This document shows, piece by piece, positions 47,945 to 58,010 of a stretch of DNA of 64,000 nt (its first letter is position 1; every line of letters begins with the position of its first letter). Origin of the DNA: Lamellibrachia columna (Eukaryota > Annelida > Polychaeta > Sabellida > Siboglinidae); assembly GCA_963662155.1 (NCBI GenBank), contig OY759269.1, forward strand, positions 1,249,501 through 1,313,500, given 5' to 3'. The position numbers and the translations under genes are program-made. Below the pieces are notes generated by a model. It was not told the DNA's origin and made no database searches. It saw only the letters and a program-made list of their open reading frames with translations.

Positions 47945-48454
47945 TCCCGCACACGGACCTCACGGTCCTCACGGTCCATCGACGCGGACAGCCTTATTTA
48001 GTCCTCGCAAAGCACACAACATCAACGGACGGACATTGCCACCGAGGCCTTGCAAGTGCACTTAAACAACGTATTAGGAGAACTACGCGGATTAGCTGTT
48101 GTGATGTGTGTACAACCACTTCTCATAGACTCCTCCCTACAGCGCCAATAGCCTCGTCTCGACCGTCGTTGGACAACGTCATTTCCTACGTTGGCTGATT
48201 GCACTTCGGCAAACAAATGCCATTGTCCTTGACGAGGTCGCTTCGTTTCCCCGCGGCCTCTTTCGCTCCGGCTCGCTACCGCAGCTCGCTGCCGGAGTCC
48301 GTTCGAACTGCCGCCGTCAGCAGTACAAGGTCTCGTTCATTCCTTTATGTCCACGTAAGAAAGTAGCTGTTATTCGGCCCGGAAAAGATGGTCGTCTCAC
48401 AAGTGCAACGGTAAATGTTGAAGGAATAGTTTCGTCACAGTGGGTTTTCGCAGA
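47945..48454. repeat. Single-copy block, second copy
   Basis: Matches 42,161-42,671 (offset about 5,782) with essentially no differences. Confidence 0.85.
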
Positions 48455-48543
48455 TTTAGCAAGATTGACATCCAAAACAAAAAACCCAGGCGACAAGTGG
48501 ACAAGGAAGGCATTCCTTTATCGGGAGTCCAACGAGTATTCTG
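48455..48543 (-). pseudogene. CR1-like 3' UTR fragment (copy 2)
   Basis: Same as 42,672-42,760 with one visible change (GGGAGTCC versus GGAAGTCC). It is followed on the right by the 30-bp array. Confidence 0.75.
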
Positions 48544-49002
48544 TATGTGTAACCCACACTGCGGAGTATTCTGTATGTTTAACCCACACTGCGGAGTATT
48601 CTGTATGTGTAACCCACACTGCGGAGTATTCTGTATGTGTAACCCACACTGCGGGGTATTCTGTATGTGTAACCCACACTGCGGAGTATTCTGTATGTGG
48701 AACCCACACTGCGGAGTATTCTGTATGTGTAACCCACACTGCGGAGTATTATGTATGTGTAACCCACACTGCGGAGTATTCTATATGTGTAACCCACACT
48801 GCGGAGTATTATGTAAGTGTAACCCATACTCTGGAGTAATCTGTATGTGTAACCCATACTCCGGAGTATTTTGTATGTGTAACCCACACTGCGGAGTATT
48901 CTGTATGTGTAACCCATACTCTGGAGTATTCTGTATGTGTAACCCATACTCCGGAGTAATCTGTATGTGTAACCCATACTCCGGAGTAATCTGTATGTGT
49001 AA
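48532..49002. repeat. 30-bp minisatellite at the CR1 stop codon, left part
   Basis: About 16 units (core GAGTATTCTGTATGTGTAAC). On minus each reads GYTYRILRSV or RSMGYTYRLL, an expansion of the RSVGYT C-terminus of the CR1 protein. The array is split by a transposon at 49,003. Confidence 0.95.
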
Positions 49003-50388
49003 TAGTGCCCTGCGCGGGCCTAGAATTTTATCCCAAGCCCGGCCCGCAATTAGCAGTTAGAGTCCAGGCCCGGCCCAGGCCCGCAATAATTTTTCAAGCC
49101 CGGCCCGGCCCAGGCCCGCAAACTAGAATTTAGGCCCAGGCCCGACCCAGACCGTGTATGTTTGGCCCAGGCCCGGCCCGGCCCGCAAGTTTCAGGCCCA
49201 GGCCCGGCCCATACCCGCGGGCCAAAGATGGGTAAGCCCGCGGCCCGCAAGCCCGCGGCCCGCTAAGTTTAGAGAAGATAAACCTATAATCTTATAACAA
49301 AGACGAAAAACAAATAAACTGTAAAACAGACTTATTGTTTTATTAAATAAAAAAGGTCCATAGTGTGCTGGATGAGTTCTAAAAATTCAGCACCACCAAC
49401 TTCTTCAAACTTACGAATATCCTGAAGAAAAATAAAGAAAAACTTCTTAGTGTCATTACTATTAAATATGGTAACATTTGTTATATTTGGCTTTAACGTA
49501 TTGGTTTATTGTTAGGGTAGGATATTTGTTTATCTAACCCTGACTTAACCCATATCCAAGCCATAATCCCAATTTATATTGTTAATTGAATTAGCTCAAC
49601 TAAGTTAACATAATTTAATATGATATTTCAATTAAATGTCACCCACTGGCACTGACACCCAGTGGCATTTCCAACAGGCCTGCAGTCACTAGCCTGAGAC
49701 AGACATGTTCAGACATGTGTGAATTAGTACAAGTGTGAATGAATTAGGACTGGGGAGAAATACCAATTACCAACTGGGTTGGGTACTGGGTACTGGGTAG
49801 TGGGCTAGTGGCCTAGTGTGCACTTGGCAGTGGGCAGGTCTTTCAGGTGGGCAATGTTTGGAGGGAAGACCTAGACAATAGAATGTCCACTGGTAGGGTC
49901 AAAGGGTGATAAGTTGATGGTTAATCATGGCTTGATTGCCTCTGCAAATATTTCTAAAGTAAACATTTGGGGCTGGCTACTTCCAGCCAAGTGAACTTAT
50001 GGGGTCATTAGATTCCATGCAAAGTCTCAATTTGCAACTATATAATACTAAAGAAATAATTTTAAGCATTCATTAAACGGAATTACAATTTATAATCAGT
50101 TTTTATTTTTTTTAAATAAAGTAATAATCGGTGTTTTGAATGAATATTTTTATTATGTCCAGGCCCAGCCCAGGCCCGGCCCGGCCCGCTCACACTAGGC
50201 CCAGGCCCGGCCCAAGCCCGATGTGTTTAAATTGTTTTCAGCCCAGGCCCGGCTCGGGCCCGCAGTATGTAGGCCCAGGCCCGGCCCGGCCCGGCCCGGC
50301 CCGCGAAATTATGTAGAGGCCCGGCCCGGCCCGTGGGCTGCGGGCCGGGCCGGGCTTGGACCAAAAGCCCGGCCCGCGCAGGGCACTA
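49003..50388. mobile_element. Non-autonomous DNA transposon, hAT-type, 1,386 bp, complete
   Basis: Terminal inverted repeat TAGTGCCCTGCGCGGGC at both ends (49,003-49,019 and the inverse ending at 50,388). It is flanked by a perfect 8-bp target-site duplication ATGTGTAA (48,995-49,002 and 50,389-50,396), which is part of the 30-bp unit. Subterminal zones of about 250 bases at each end are packed with GGCCCGGCCC repeats; the core is AT-rich. No transposase frame is present. A minus-strand piece after an acceptor-like TTTTTCTTCAG (about 49,430) reads DIRKFEEVGGAEFLELIQHT with a stop 11 codons later and AATAAA nearby. It may be a relic of the parent's last exon. hAT elements make 8-bp duplications, but so do P elements, so the superfamily is probable, not certain. 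Confidence 0.88.
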
Positions 50389-50396
50389 ATGTGTAA

Positions 50397-50950
50397 CCCA
50401 CACTGCGGAGTATTCTGTATGTGTAACCCACACTGCGGAGTATTCTGTATGTGTAACCTATACTCTGGAGTATTCTGTATGTGTAACCCATACTCCGGAG
50501 TAATCTGTATGTGTAACCCATACTCCGGAGTATTCTGTATGTGTAACCCACATTGCGTAGTATTCTGTATGTGTAACCCATACTCCGGAGTATTCTGTAT
50601 GTGTAACCCATACTCCGGAGTAATCTGTATGTGTAACCCATACTCCGGAGTAATATGTATGTGTAACCCACACTCCGGAGTATTCTGTATGTGTAACCCA
50701 CACTCCGGAGTATTCTGTATGTGTAACCCACACTCCGGAGTATTCTTTATGTGTAACCCATACTCCGGAGTATTCTGTACGTCTAACCCACACTACGGAT
50801 TATTCTGTACGTGTAACCCATACTCCTGAGTATTCTGTATGTGTAACCCATACTCCTGAGTATTTTGTATGTGTAATCCACACTCCGGAGTATTATGTAT
50901 ATGTAACCCATACTCCGGAGTATTCTGTATGTGTAACCCACACTCCGGAG
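50397..50950. repeat. 30-bp minisatellite at the CR1 stop codon, right part
   Basis: About 18 units resuming in register after the transposon's target duplication. The right end continues in frame on minus into CR1 ORF codons (YLRSVGYTYR). Confidence 0.95.
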
Positions 50951-51210
50951 ATAATTGTCATTCCTGTTTTTAAGCACAGTCACGCTGCTTGCATTTCCAC
51001 AATCAGTAGATAACATTTACGCAATCAGTAGATAACATTTACACAATCAGTAGATAACATTTACACAATCAGTAGATAACATGTTCCCAATTTAATGGAA
51101 CGAGTACTTTATGATATTCAATTTACACGCTAATCTGAGACACTACGTCATGTCCTTTAGTTCTTTCTTCCTTGGGTGGGACAAAAAACGTACGTCAATA
51201 TGTCAATACC
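50951..51210 (-). pseudogene. CR1-like ORF C-terminal fragment
   Basis: Minus strand reads LSTDCGNASSVTVLKNRNDN and YLRSVGYT, homologous to STDCVTASSVNMFKNKVDTY in the 13.3-kb copy. A 22-bp repeat (core AATCAGTAGATAACATTTAC, four copies at 50,998-51,081) interrupts the frame. Further right, decayed text matches the RTRGHE/FFSLKKD region up to about 51,210. Confidence 0.75.
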
Positions 51211-51239
51211 GGTAAATAATATAACTTGGAGGCACAACC

Positions 51240-51440
51240 GAGCGTTATGAAAGGCATAATGCAGACTGAAATGGAGAAAGTACTCATTATCATAAAAAAC
51301 GATAAATGACTGGAACACATTATGTAATGATTGTGTTAATGCTATATATATGAATAAGTTTAATCGCAAAATTTGCAGCATCTCAGAAAAGCGGGCTACA
51401 CACATGAGCTAGATAAGTCAACAACTTCCTTGTCCAGCTG
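51240..51440 (+). pseudogene. CR1-like C-terminal fragment, plus strand
   Basis: Plus strand includes NDWNTLCNDCVNA, then YMNKFNRKI and a final RATHMS, followed by the 3' UTR-like ACTTCCTTGTCCA. Strongly diverged from the other copies. Confidence 0.6.
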
Positions 51441-51643
51441 CGCTACAGCTTAACAATATTGTCAAGACTTGTCAAATGTTACGTACGACGTTTGTATGAC
51501 GGCCGATTGATCACAGAATTACTTCAAATGGAAGACGGCTCCGGCTTTAATGGAGCACAATTGCGATGATATACTCGCTGAGTGGGTGTCTCATTCTTCC
51601 GTATGACTGTTGTCAAGTCTTAAGTGATAATCTGCACGGAGCA

Positions 51644-52255
51644 CAAACCTGGAGGATTGACTCAATCAAACTACTAAACGAATGTGGTTTAACCATCCTA
51701 GAGACAAACCTGGAGGATTGACTCAATCAAACGACTAAACGAATGTGGTTTAACCATTCTAGAGACAAACCTGGTGGATTGACTCAATCAAACGACTAAA
51801 CGAATGTGGTTTAACCATCCTATAGACAAACCTGGATGATTGACTCAATCAAACGACTAAACGAATGCGGTTTAACCATCCTAGAGACAAACCTGGAGGA
51901 TTGACTCAATCAAACGACTAAACGAATGTGGTTTAACCATCCTAGAGACAAACCTGGAGGATTGACTCAATCAAACGACTAAACGAATGTGGTTTAACCA
52001 TCCTAGAGACAAACCTGGAGGATTGACTCAATCAAACGACTAAACGAATGTGGTTTAACCATCCTAGAGAAAAACCTGGAGGATTGACTCAATCAAACGA
52101 CTAAACGAATGTGGTTTAACCATCCTAGAGACAAACCTGGAGGATTGACTCAATCAAACGACTAAACGAATGTGGTTTAACCATCCTAGAGACAAACCTG
52201 GAGGATTGACTCAATCAAACGACTAAACGAATGTGGTTTAACCATCCTAGAGACA
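51644..52255. repeat. 61-bp minisatellite inside a CR1-like ORF
   Basis: Ten units of 61 bp with core ACGAATGTGGTTTAACCATC. On plus the unit contains RLNECGLTILET, the start of the CR1 C-terminal domain (compare ERLKECGLTTLETRRLRG). The last unit runs straight on into the rest of the domain at 52,241. 61 bp breaks the frame between units. Confidence 0.92.
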
Positions 52256-52612
52256 AGGAAGTAGAGGAGAACAAATTGAAGTTTTTAAGATGTTGAATGA
52301 ATGTGAAAATATTGATAGAAATAGGTTTTTTATTTCACGTAGGAAAGATGGACGAATCAGAGGAAACGAAGTAACATTGGTTAAGGATTATTGTAGATTG
52401 GATATTAGTTCGCAAAGAGGACAATAAATGTATGGAAATAAATTATCTACATATTGTGTAAATGCTAACAGGATGAATATGTTTAAAAACAAAATCGACA
52501 ACTAGCGGGTTATACATAGATAACATATCGTTGGACTCCCGATAATCCAAAAACTACTTTGTCTTTGTCCACTCGCCATCGGGTTTTTACGTTGGATGGC
52601 AATCTTGTTAAA
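52241..52612 (+). pseudogene. CR1-like C-terminal domain and 3' UTR
   Basis: After the 61-bp array, plus strand reads RGEQIEVFKMLNECENIDRN, a degraded TRGHE block, VKDYCRLDI and NANRMNMFKNKID, then a stop. The 3' UTR has GTTGGACTCCCGATAA, TTTGTCCACTCGCCATC and ends in GGATGGCAATCTTGTTAAA (about 52,612), the same end as at 12,696. Confidence 0.8.
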
Positions 52613-52984
52613 TCTTAATTGTAAAAAAAAATCTGGCCCCAGTCAGCATCGATAAGTAATGGGTTAATCGATAAGTAATGGGTTAACGCTGTGCAGTTTA
52701 TATTACGCAGTTGGGCAACGCATTTTATTCCAATAAATTCATTGATGATTATTGCGTAGATGAAAATAAAACTCACCTGACTGTCTTAGATTAGTGTAAT
52801 ATTTAAAGCAATGTGCGACCTGTCGACAAAGAGCCTGTTACGCCAGCTCTTCGTTGTTTTTATATTTGACAGCAAATTTGAGAAAGAAAAAAAAAATCCT
52901 ATATTATTCTCGTGGCATCTAATAAAGACACCCCACGACGTGATTCTCGTGGCATTAAGTAAAGACACATCACGACGAGAAACG
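52613..52984 (-). other. Probable 3' UTR of the LRRN-like gene
   Basis: Downstream of the stop at 52,985 on minus. A minus-strand AATAAA lies at 52,724-52,729. A 33-bp segment with CTCGTGGCAT and AAAGACAC is repeated twice at about 52,906-52,975. The exact transcript end cannot be seen. Confidence 0.4.
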
Positions 52985-54280
52985 TCACGTCGCTAGACCG
53001 GTGGCGCCTCCAGCGGACAGGCCACCACTCGCCGGGCCATTGAAGTCGTCGAAGTCATCGTCGTCGTCGTCGCAGTCAACGAACAGTTGAGCGGCTCGGT
53101 TCTCGAAGGTGATGGGCGAGGTGTCCGACATGCTGTCCATACTGGCGAGGAAGTGACGCGACAGGTGGTCCCCGTAGATCGCCTCCTCTTCCCGCCGCCG
53201 TCTGTTGTAGCGGTTGGCGAAGTAGGCGCCGACACAGAAGACGGTGCTGAGCAGCGTGAGGACCCCCACAACGCTGCCGATCACGTACGACTTGGCGTGG
53301 TGCACGCCAAATTCGCCGTAGCTCGCGTCGCGCGTGCGCACCGTCGTGCAGTTGACGAGCACCGAGTCGCCGACGTCGGCGCGACGTCGCACGGCGATGC
53401 AGAAGCGATACCGCGTGAGCGGCGCCAGATCGCTGGCCGTGTAGGCGCGCATGAAGGGTCCAATCGGCACAGACCGGTAGGTGGCATTCTCCGAGGCGCC
53501 GGTCTCGCGTCCGTACGCGATCTCGTAGTCGCGCGCCACGTGGATGTTGCGCCACGTGACCGTCACCGACGTGGACGTGACGCTTGTCACGAGCACGCTG
53601 GCGCGCATGTTTTGCACGTGCACGTAAACCGCGCGCTCGTCGCGTCCGTGTGGATTCGTCGCGACGCACGCGTAACGGCCGTGGTCGTGACCGTCAACGT
53701 AGTTTATGCGCAGCGTGCCGCCTTTCGTCACTGTCACGTGACCAGGCGCGCTTTTGTGGAGCGATGGAAACAGCCAGTCGACTTGTGGCCGAGGGACTCC
53801 GACGGCCCTACAGTCGAGGCTTACACAGCCGCCGAGCACACTGTTGTATTCCGACTCAAACAGCGCAACCACTCGCGGCCCGCACGTCCGGCCGACTGAC
53901 GCCATCCTGACGTCGTCTGTCACTCTGACGCCGGTCATGGACGCTGGCGACCGACACAAGACTGACGCCTCCTCCGTCAGGTTTACATTGACCGAGGGGT
54001 GGCGGAGGTTGGCCAGCCAGCGCAGGGTGCAGTCACACACGAGCGGGTTGCCGTGTAGACCCAGGACCTCTAGCTGTGGCATGGCGGCCACCACGGCCTG
54101 CTCCAGTGTGCCCAGGTTGTTCCGGTGGAGCAACAGTGTGCGCATGCGTGGTGTGTCGACAAACGCGCCGCGGTCGATGTATCGCAGCTTGTGGTTATCG
54201 ACTAGGTGCAGCGTCTCCAGGCGCGACAAACCGACGAACGCGTCGCGGTCAACGAACTGGAGTTCTTTGATGTCGTTTAC
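52985..54280 (-). CDS. LRRN-like protein, last coding exon: final LRRs, LRRCT, Ig, FN3, TM, tail
   Basis: 432 codons including the stop, phase 0 after acceptor CTGCCTACAG (54,281-54,290). Protein residues 284-714: LRRs VNDIKELQFVDRDAF..., LETLHLVDNHKLRYIDRGAF and MRTLLLHRNNL; LRRCT from GNPLVCDCTLRWLANL (Cys 365, 367, 392, 416); an Ig C2 domain (Cys 440, Trp 452, Cys 488 in GRYACVA); and FN3 about 508-598 (VTVTWRN...LAPLTRYRFCIAV). A membrane span follows at about 615-637 (YVIGSVVGVLTLLSTVFCVG), then a basic stop-transfer (NRYNRRRREEE) and a 70-residue tail with a run of Asp (CDDDDDDFDDF). This order and the LxxNHKLxYIDxxAF...NPLxCDCxxxW pattern are those of NLRR/LRRN proteins, neuronal cell-surface proteins. 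It is GC-rich compared with the surroundings. Confidence 0.88.
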   Translation of the reverse strand, partial: VNDIKELQFVDRDAFVGLSRLETLHLVDNHKLRYIDRGAFVDTPRMRTLLLHRNNLGTLEQAVVAAMPQLEVLGLHGNPLVCDCTLRWLANLRHPSVNVNLTEEASVLCRSPASMTGVRVTDDVRMASVGRTCGPRVVALFESEYNSVLGGCVSLDCRAVGVPRPQVDWLFPSLHKSAPGHVTVTKGGTLRINYVDGHDHGRYACVATNPHGRDERAVYVHVQNMRASVLVTSVTSTSVTVTWRNIHVARDYEIAYGRETGASENATYRSVPIGPFMRAYTASDLAPLTRYRFCIAVRRRADVGDSVLVNCTTVRTRDASYGEFGVHHAKSYVIGSVVGVLTLLSTVFCVGAYFANRYNRRRREEEAIYGDHLSRHFLASMDSMSDTSPITFENRAAQLFVDCDDDDDDFDDFNGPASGGLSAGGATGLAT

Positions 54281-54371
54281 CTGTAGGCAGACAACGAGTG
54301 TTGGGATTAATTGGCATCGACAAATCAGACACGGAACATGTTCAATATTTGATGTCACTCATCCTCACCGC

Positions 54372-55545
54372 CTTCTGACTACACCGGTAGCCCTGACCCT
54401 CACCGCCAGGGACTTCTGACTACACCAGTAACCCTGACAGATCTACCCTCGCCACCAGGGACTTCTGACTACACCAGTAACCCTGGCAGATCTACTCTTG
54501 CCGCCAGGGACTTCTGACTACCCCAGTAACCCTGGCAGATCTACCCTTGCCGCCAGGGACTTCTGACTACCCCAGTAACCCTGGCAGATCTACCCTCGCC
54601 CCCAGAGATGTCTGATTACACCAGCAACCCTCGCCACCAGAGACTTCTCACTACACCAGTAACCATGGCAGATCTACCCTTGCCACCAGGGACTTCTGAC
54701 TACACCAATAACCCTGGCAGATCTACCCTCGCCACCAGGGACTTCTGACTACACCAATACCCCTGGCAGATCTACCCTCGCCACCAGGGACTTCTGATTA
54801 CACCAGTAACCCTGACAGATCTACCCTCGCCACCAGAGACTCCTGACTACACCAATAACCCTGGCAGATCTACCCTTGCCATCAGGGACTTCTGACTACA
54901 TAAGTAACCCTGACAGATCTACCCTCGCCACCAGGGACTTCTGACTACACCAGTAGCCCTGGCAGATCTACCCTCGCCACCAGAGACTTCTGACTACACC
55001 AGTAACCCTGACAGATCTACCCTTGCCACCAGGGACTTCTGACTACACCAATAACCCTGGCAGATCTACCCTTGCCACCAGGGACTTCTGACTACACCAA
55101 TAACCCTGGCAGATCTACCCTCGCCACCAGGGACTTCTGACTACACCAATAACCCTGGCAGATCTACCCTCGCCACCAGGGACTTCTGACTACACCAATA
55201 CCCCTGGCAGATCTACCCTCGCCACCAGGGACTTCTGACTACACCAGTAACCCTGACAGATCTACCCTCGCCACCAGGGACTTCTGACTACACCAGTAAC
55301 CCTGGCAGATCTACCCTTGCCACCAGGGACTTCTGACTACACCAGTAACCCTGACAGATCTACCCTCGCCACCAGAGACTCCTGACTACACCAATAACCC
55401 TGGCAGATCTACCCTTGCCACCAGGGACTTCTGACTATATAAGTAACCCTGACAGATCTACCCTCGCCACCAGGGACTTCTGACTAAACCAGTAACCCTG
55501 GCAGATCTACCCTTGCCACCCTTGCCACCCTTGAGACTTCTGACT
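54372..55545. repeat. 49-bp minisatellite in intron 2
   Basis: About 24 units with core CCACCAGGGACTTCTGACTA. Non-coding. Confidence 0.95.
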
Positions 55546-55549
55546 ACCT

Positions 55550-56325
55550 ATTCGAAGGAGAAGACATGGAGTTACACAAAAGGGGAAGAAAGGGAGTCAC
55601 ACAGAAGGAGAAGGCATGAATTAACCCTGAAGGAGAAGACGGGAGCCCCACAGACGGAGAAGACAAGGAGTCACACAGAAGGAGAAAACAGGGCGTTACA
55701 AAGAGAAAAGACAGGGAGTCACACAGGAAGAGAAGACAGGAGCCACATAGAAGGAGAAGACATGGAGTGCCGCAGAAGGAGAATACAGGGAGTCTCATAG
55801 AAGAAGAAGACAGGGAGTCACGCATAAGGAGAAGACATGGAATCCCACAGAAGGAGAATACAGGGAGTCACACTGAATGAGAAGGCAGGGAGTCCTACAG
55901 AAGGAGAAGAGAGGGAGTCCCACATAAGGAGAATACATGGAATCCCACAGAAGGATACAACAGGGAGTCCCACAGAGGGAGAAGACATGGAGTCGCACAG
56001 AAGGAGAATACAGGGAGTCTCATAGAAGAAGAAGACAGGGAGTCACGCAGAAGTAGAAGACAGGGAGTCACGCATAAGGAGAAGACATGGAATCCCACAG
56101 AAGGAGAATACAGGGAGTCACACTGAATGAGAAGGCAGGGAGTCCTACAGAAGGAGAAGACAGGGAGTCCCACAGAAGAAGACAGGGAGTCACACATAAG
56201 GAGAATACATGGAATCCCACAGAAGGATACAACAGGGAGTCCAACAGAAGGAGAAGACAGGGCGCCACACAGAAGGAGAATACAGGGAGTCACACAGAAG
56301 GAGAAGACACGCAATAGAAGCCACG
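55550..56325. repeat. 25-bp purine-rich minisatellite in intron 2
   Basis: About 31 units such as GACAGGGAGTCACACAGAAG plus GAGAA, with many substitutions. The plus strand is strongly purine-biased. A block of roughly 10 units is repeated (55,800-55,990 versus 56,030-56,250). Confidence 0.93.
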
Positions 56326-56370
56326 TTGATTCGGAAGACGGAGGCAGCGATCAACCGAAACGAGGAGAAG

Positions 56371-56442
56371 TACGAACTTACGAACTTACGAACTTACGAA
56401 CTTACGAACTTACGAACTTACGAACTTACGAACTTACGAACG
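56371..56442. repeat. 8-bp (CGAACTTA)n microsatellite
   Basis: About nine perfect copies. Confidence 0.95.
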
Positions 56443-56445
56443 TAT

Positions 56446-56825
56446 ACGATGTAGTCATCTTAAAAGGACGTCATCGTCATTAGTACCGATGTAGTCATCT
56501 TAAAAGGACGTCATCGTCATTAGTACCGATGAAGTCATCTTACCAGGACGTCATCGTCATTAGTACCAATGAAGCCATCTTACCAGGACGTCATCGTCAT
56601 TAGTACCGATGAAGCCATCTTACCAGGACGTAATCGTCATTAGTACCGGTGAAGTCATCTTACCCGGACGTCATCGTCATTAGTACCGATGAAGTCATCT
56701 TACCAGGACGTCATCGTCATTAGTACCGATGAAGTCATCTTACCAGGACGTCATCGTCATTAGTAGCGATGAAGTCATCTTACCAGGACGTCAACGTCAT
56801 TAGTACCGATGAAGCCATCTTATCA
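56446..56825. repeat. 40-bp minisatellite in intron 2
   Basis: About 9.5 units with core AGGACGTCATCGTCATTAGT. Confidence 0.95.
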
Positions 56826-57359
56826 AGATTGCGAAAGCTCTACTGGTAATTAAGCAGCTTTGGGATATGATAAAAGAATTGTATAATCATTTTACAAAGG
56901 TATCATATAGAAAACATAAAACTCATATAATATGAAAGAACGGCTCGAAGCGCTAAAATGAAGGAAGATTGCACCTGGTTTATGGCAATACAACAACCAA
57001 TTATGATAACATATGGGTACGTCAGAATGATTGCATGTGTTCTTTGTAAAATTTGCATTGATTTTAGGCCCTGTTGTGACTTTCAACAGCACAGCGGACA
57101 TTATATAAATATCAACTGAATTACCCGACGTTCATCGGGAGATAAGGCAGCCATTGTAAGAGTTCATGACTCCTTGCACTGCGCAGTCAAATTTTTGTAG
57201 GGTAGTGCCACTGACACTGACAACTTCATTCCCCCAAGATGATGTACAACAGTCGGTCTCACGAAGTTTGATTTCAATAAATTACGCACCGATTGTCAAT
57301 TATTGGTGTTCTTTTCTATCTTTCTAGTTCGAAAGAAAATGTTTTAATGAAAATAATAC

Positions 57360-57455
57360 CTTGATCGTTTCTGCAGTAATGTTGGAGAAACTTCCAGTGC
57401 CGAGTTGCGGGAAGTGATTGCCACTAAGATCGAGACTGCTGATTTCCTCCAAGCC
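57360..57455 (-). CDS. LRRN-like protein, middle coding exon (one LRR)
   Basis: 96 bases, exactly 32 codons, between acceptor TCTGTTTCCCAG (57,456-57,467) and donor GTATTATT. It reads GLEEISSLDLSGNHFPQLGT then GSFSNITAETIK, one leucine-rich repeat (residues 252-283) with the LxxLxLxxNxF pattern and an N-glycosylation site (NIT). Both splice phases are 0, so it drops in between the exons at 58,011-58,763 and 52,985-54,280 without a break. A single-LRR cassette exon of this kind could be skipped without changing the frame. Confidence 0.85.
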
Positions 57456-58010
57456 CTGGGAAACAGATAAACAACACTACCGTTGGTAGCCGGTCGGACA
57501 CGCACACAACAATTACTACTGCAAAATCGCAGAGATGTCTGTAATTATATATTTTATCATTGGGATAATTTTGGAAAACTGTCAATACCGTTATATTCGA
57601 GCACATGCAAGTTTAGTATTTTGACATCTTTTTTGCAAAAGTAGGCGGCGTGTCAAGAAAACTAATGTGACTTTTTGTTAATTCCAATACAATTCCACCT
57701 CCAAAGAGGTGATCTTGTCAAACGGCCCAATAATGATCAATATTAATATTGTTTTCATTTATGGTCTATCGTGTTTCAGCACTATTCTCGACGAGAATCT
57801 TCATAACGTGTACATGCATATGACCATATCTGAGTGTTACATTACTATGTTGATTATAACAGTTCCCGGCAATATTATGAACCAAACAAATGATTTACCG
57901 AACATATTATGTCTAAAAATTACCAACCAATCATAATAGTTTTTGTATGCACGCAACCAATAGCAATTAGACTTACAAATCGCCGACAAATAAGACTTGA
58001 TCCCACAAAC
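57456..58010 (-). other. Intron 1 of the LRRN-like gene
   Basis: 555 bases, donor GTTTGTGGG (58,010) and acceptor TTTCCCAG (57,456). Nothing else recognised inside. Confidence 0.8.

Larger units (their letters stand above)
54281..57359 (-). other. Intron 2 of the LRRN-like gene, filled with tandem repeats
   Basis: 3,079 bases from donor GTATTATT (57,359) to acceptor CTGCCTACAG (54,281). It holds four separate arrays (see the next entries). The stretch 56,826-57,359 is single-copy with nothing recognised. Confidence 0.8.

Noticed and set aside
53076..54419. Overlapping frames of 200-270 codons opposite the LRRN-like exon
   Set aside because: They are shadows of a GC-rich coding exon; only the minus frame has LRR, Ig, FN3 and TM features and matching splice sites.
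56446..56825. Tandem GACGTCAT as an array of CREB sites
   Set aside because: The match is part of every 40-bp unit by descent and lies deep in an intron; the motif alone does not support regulation.
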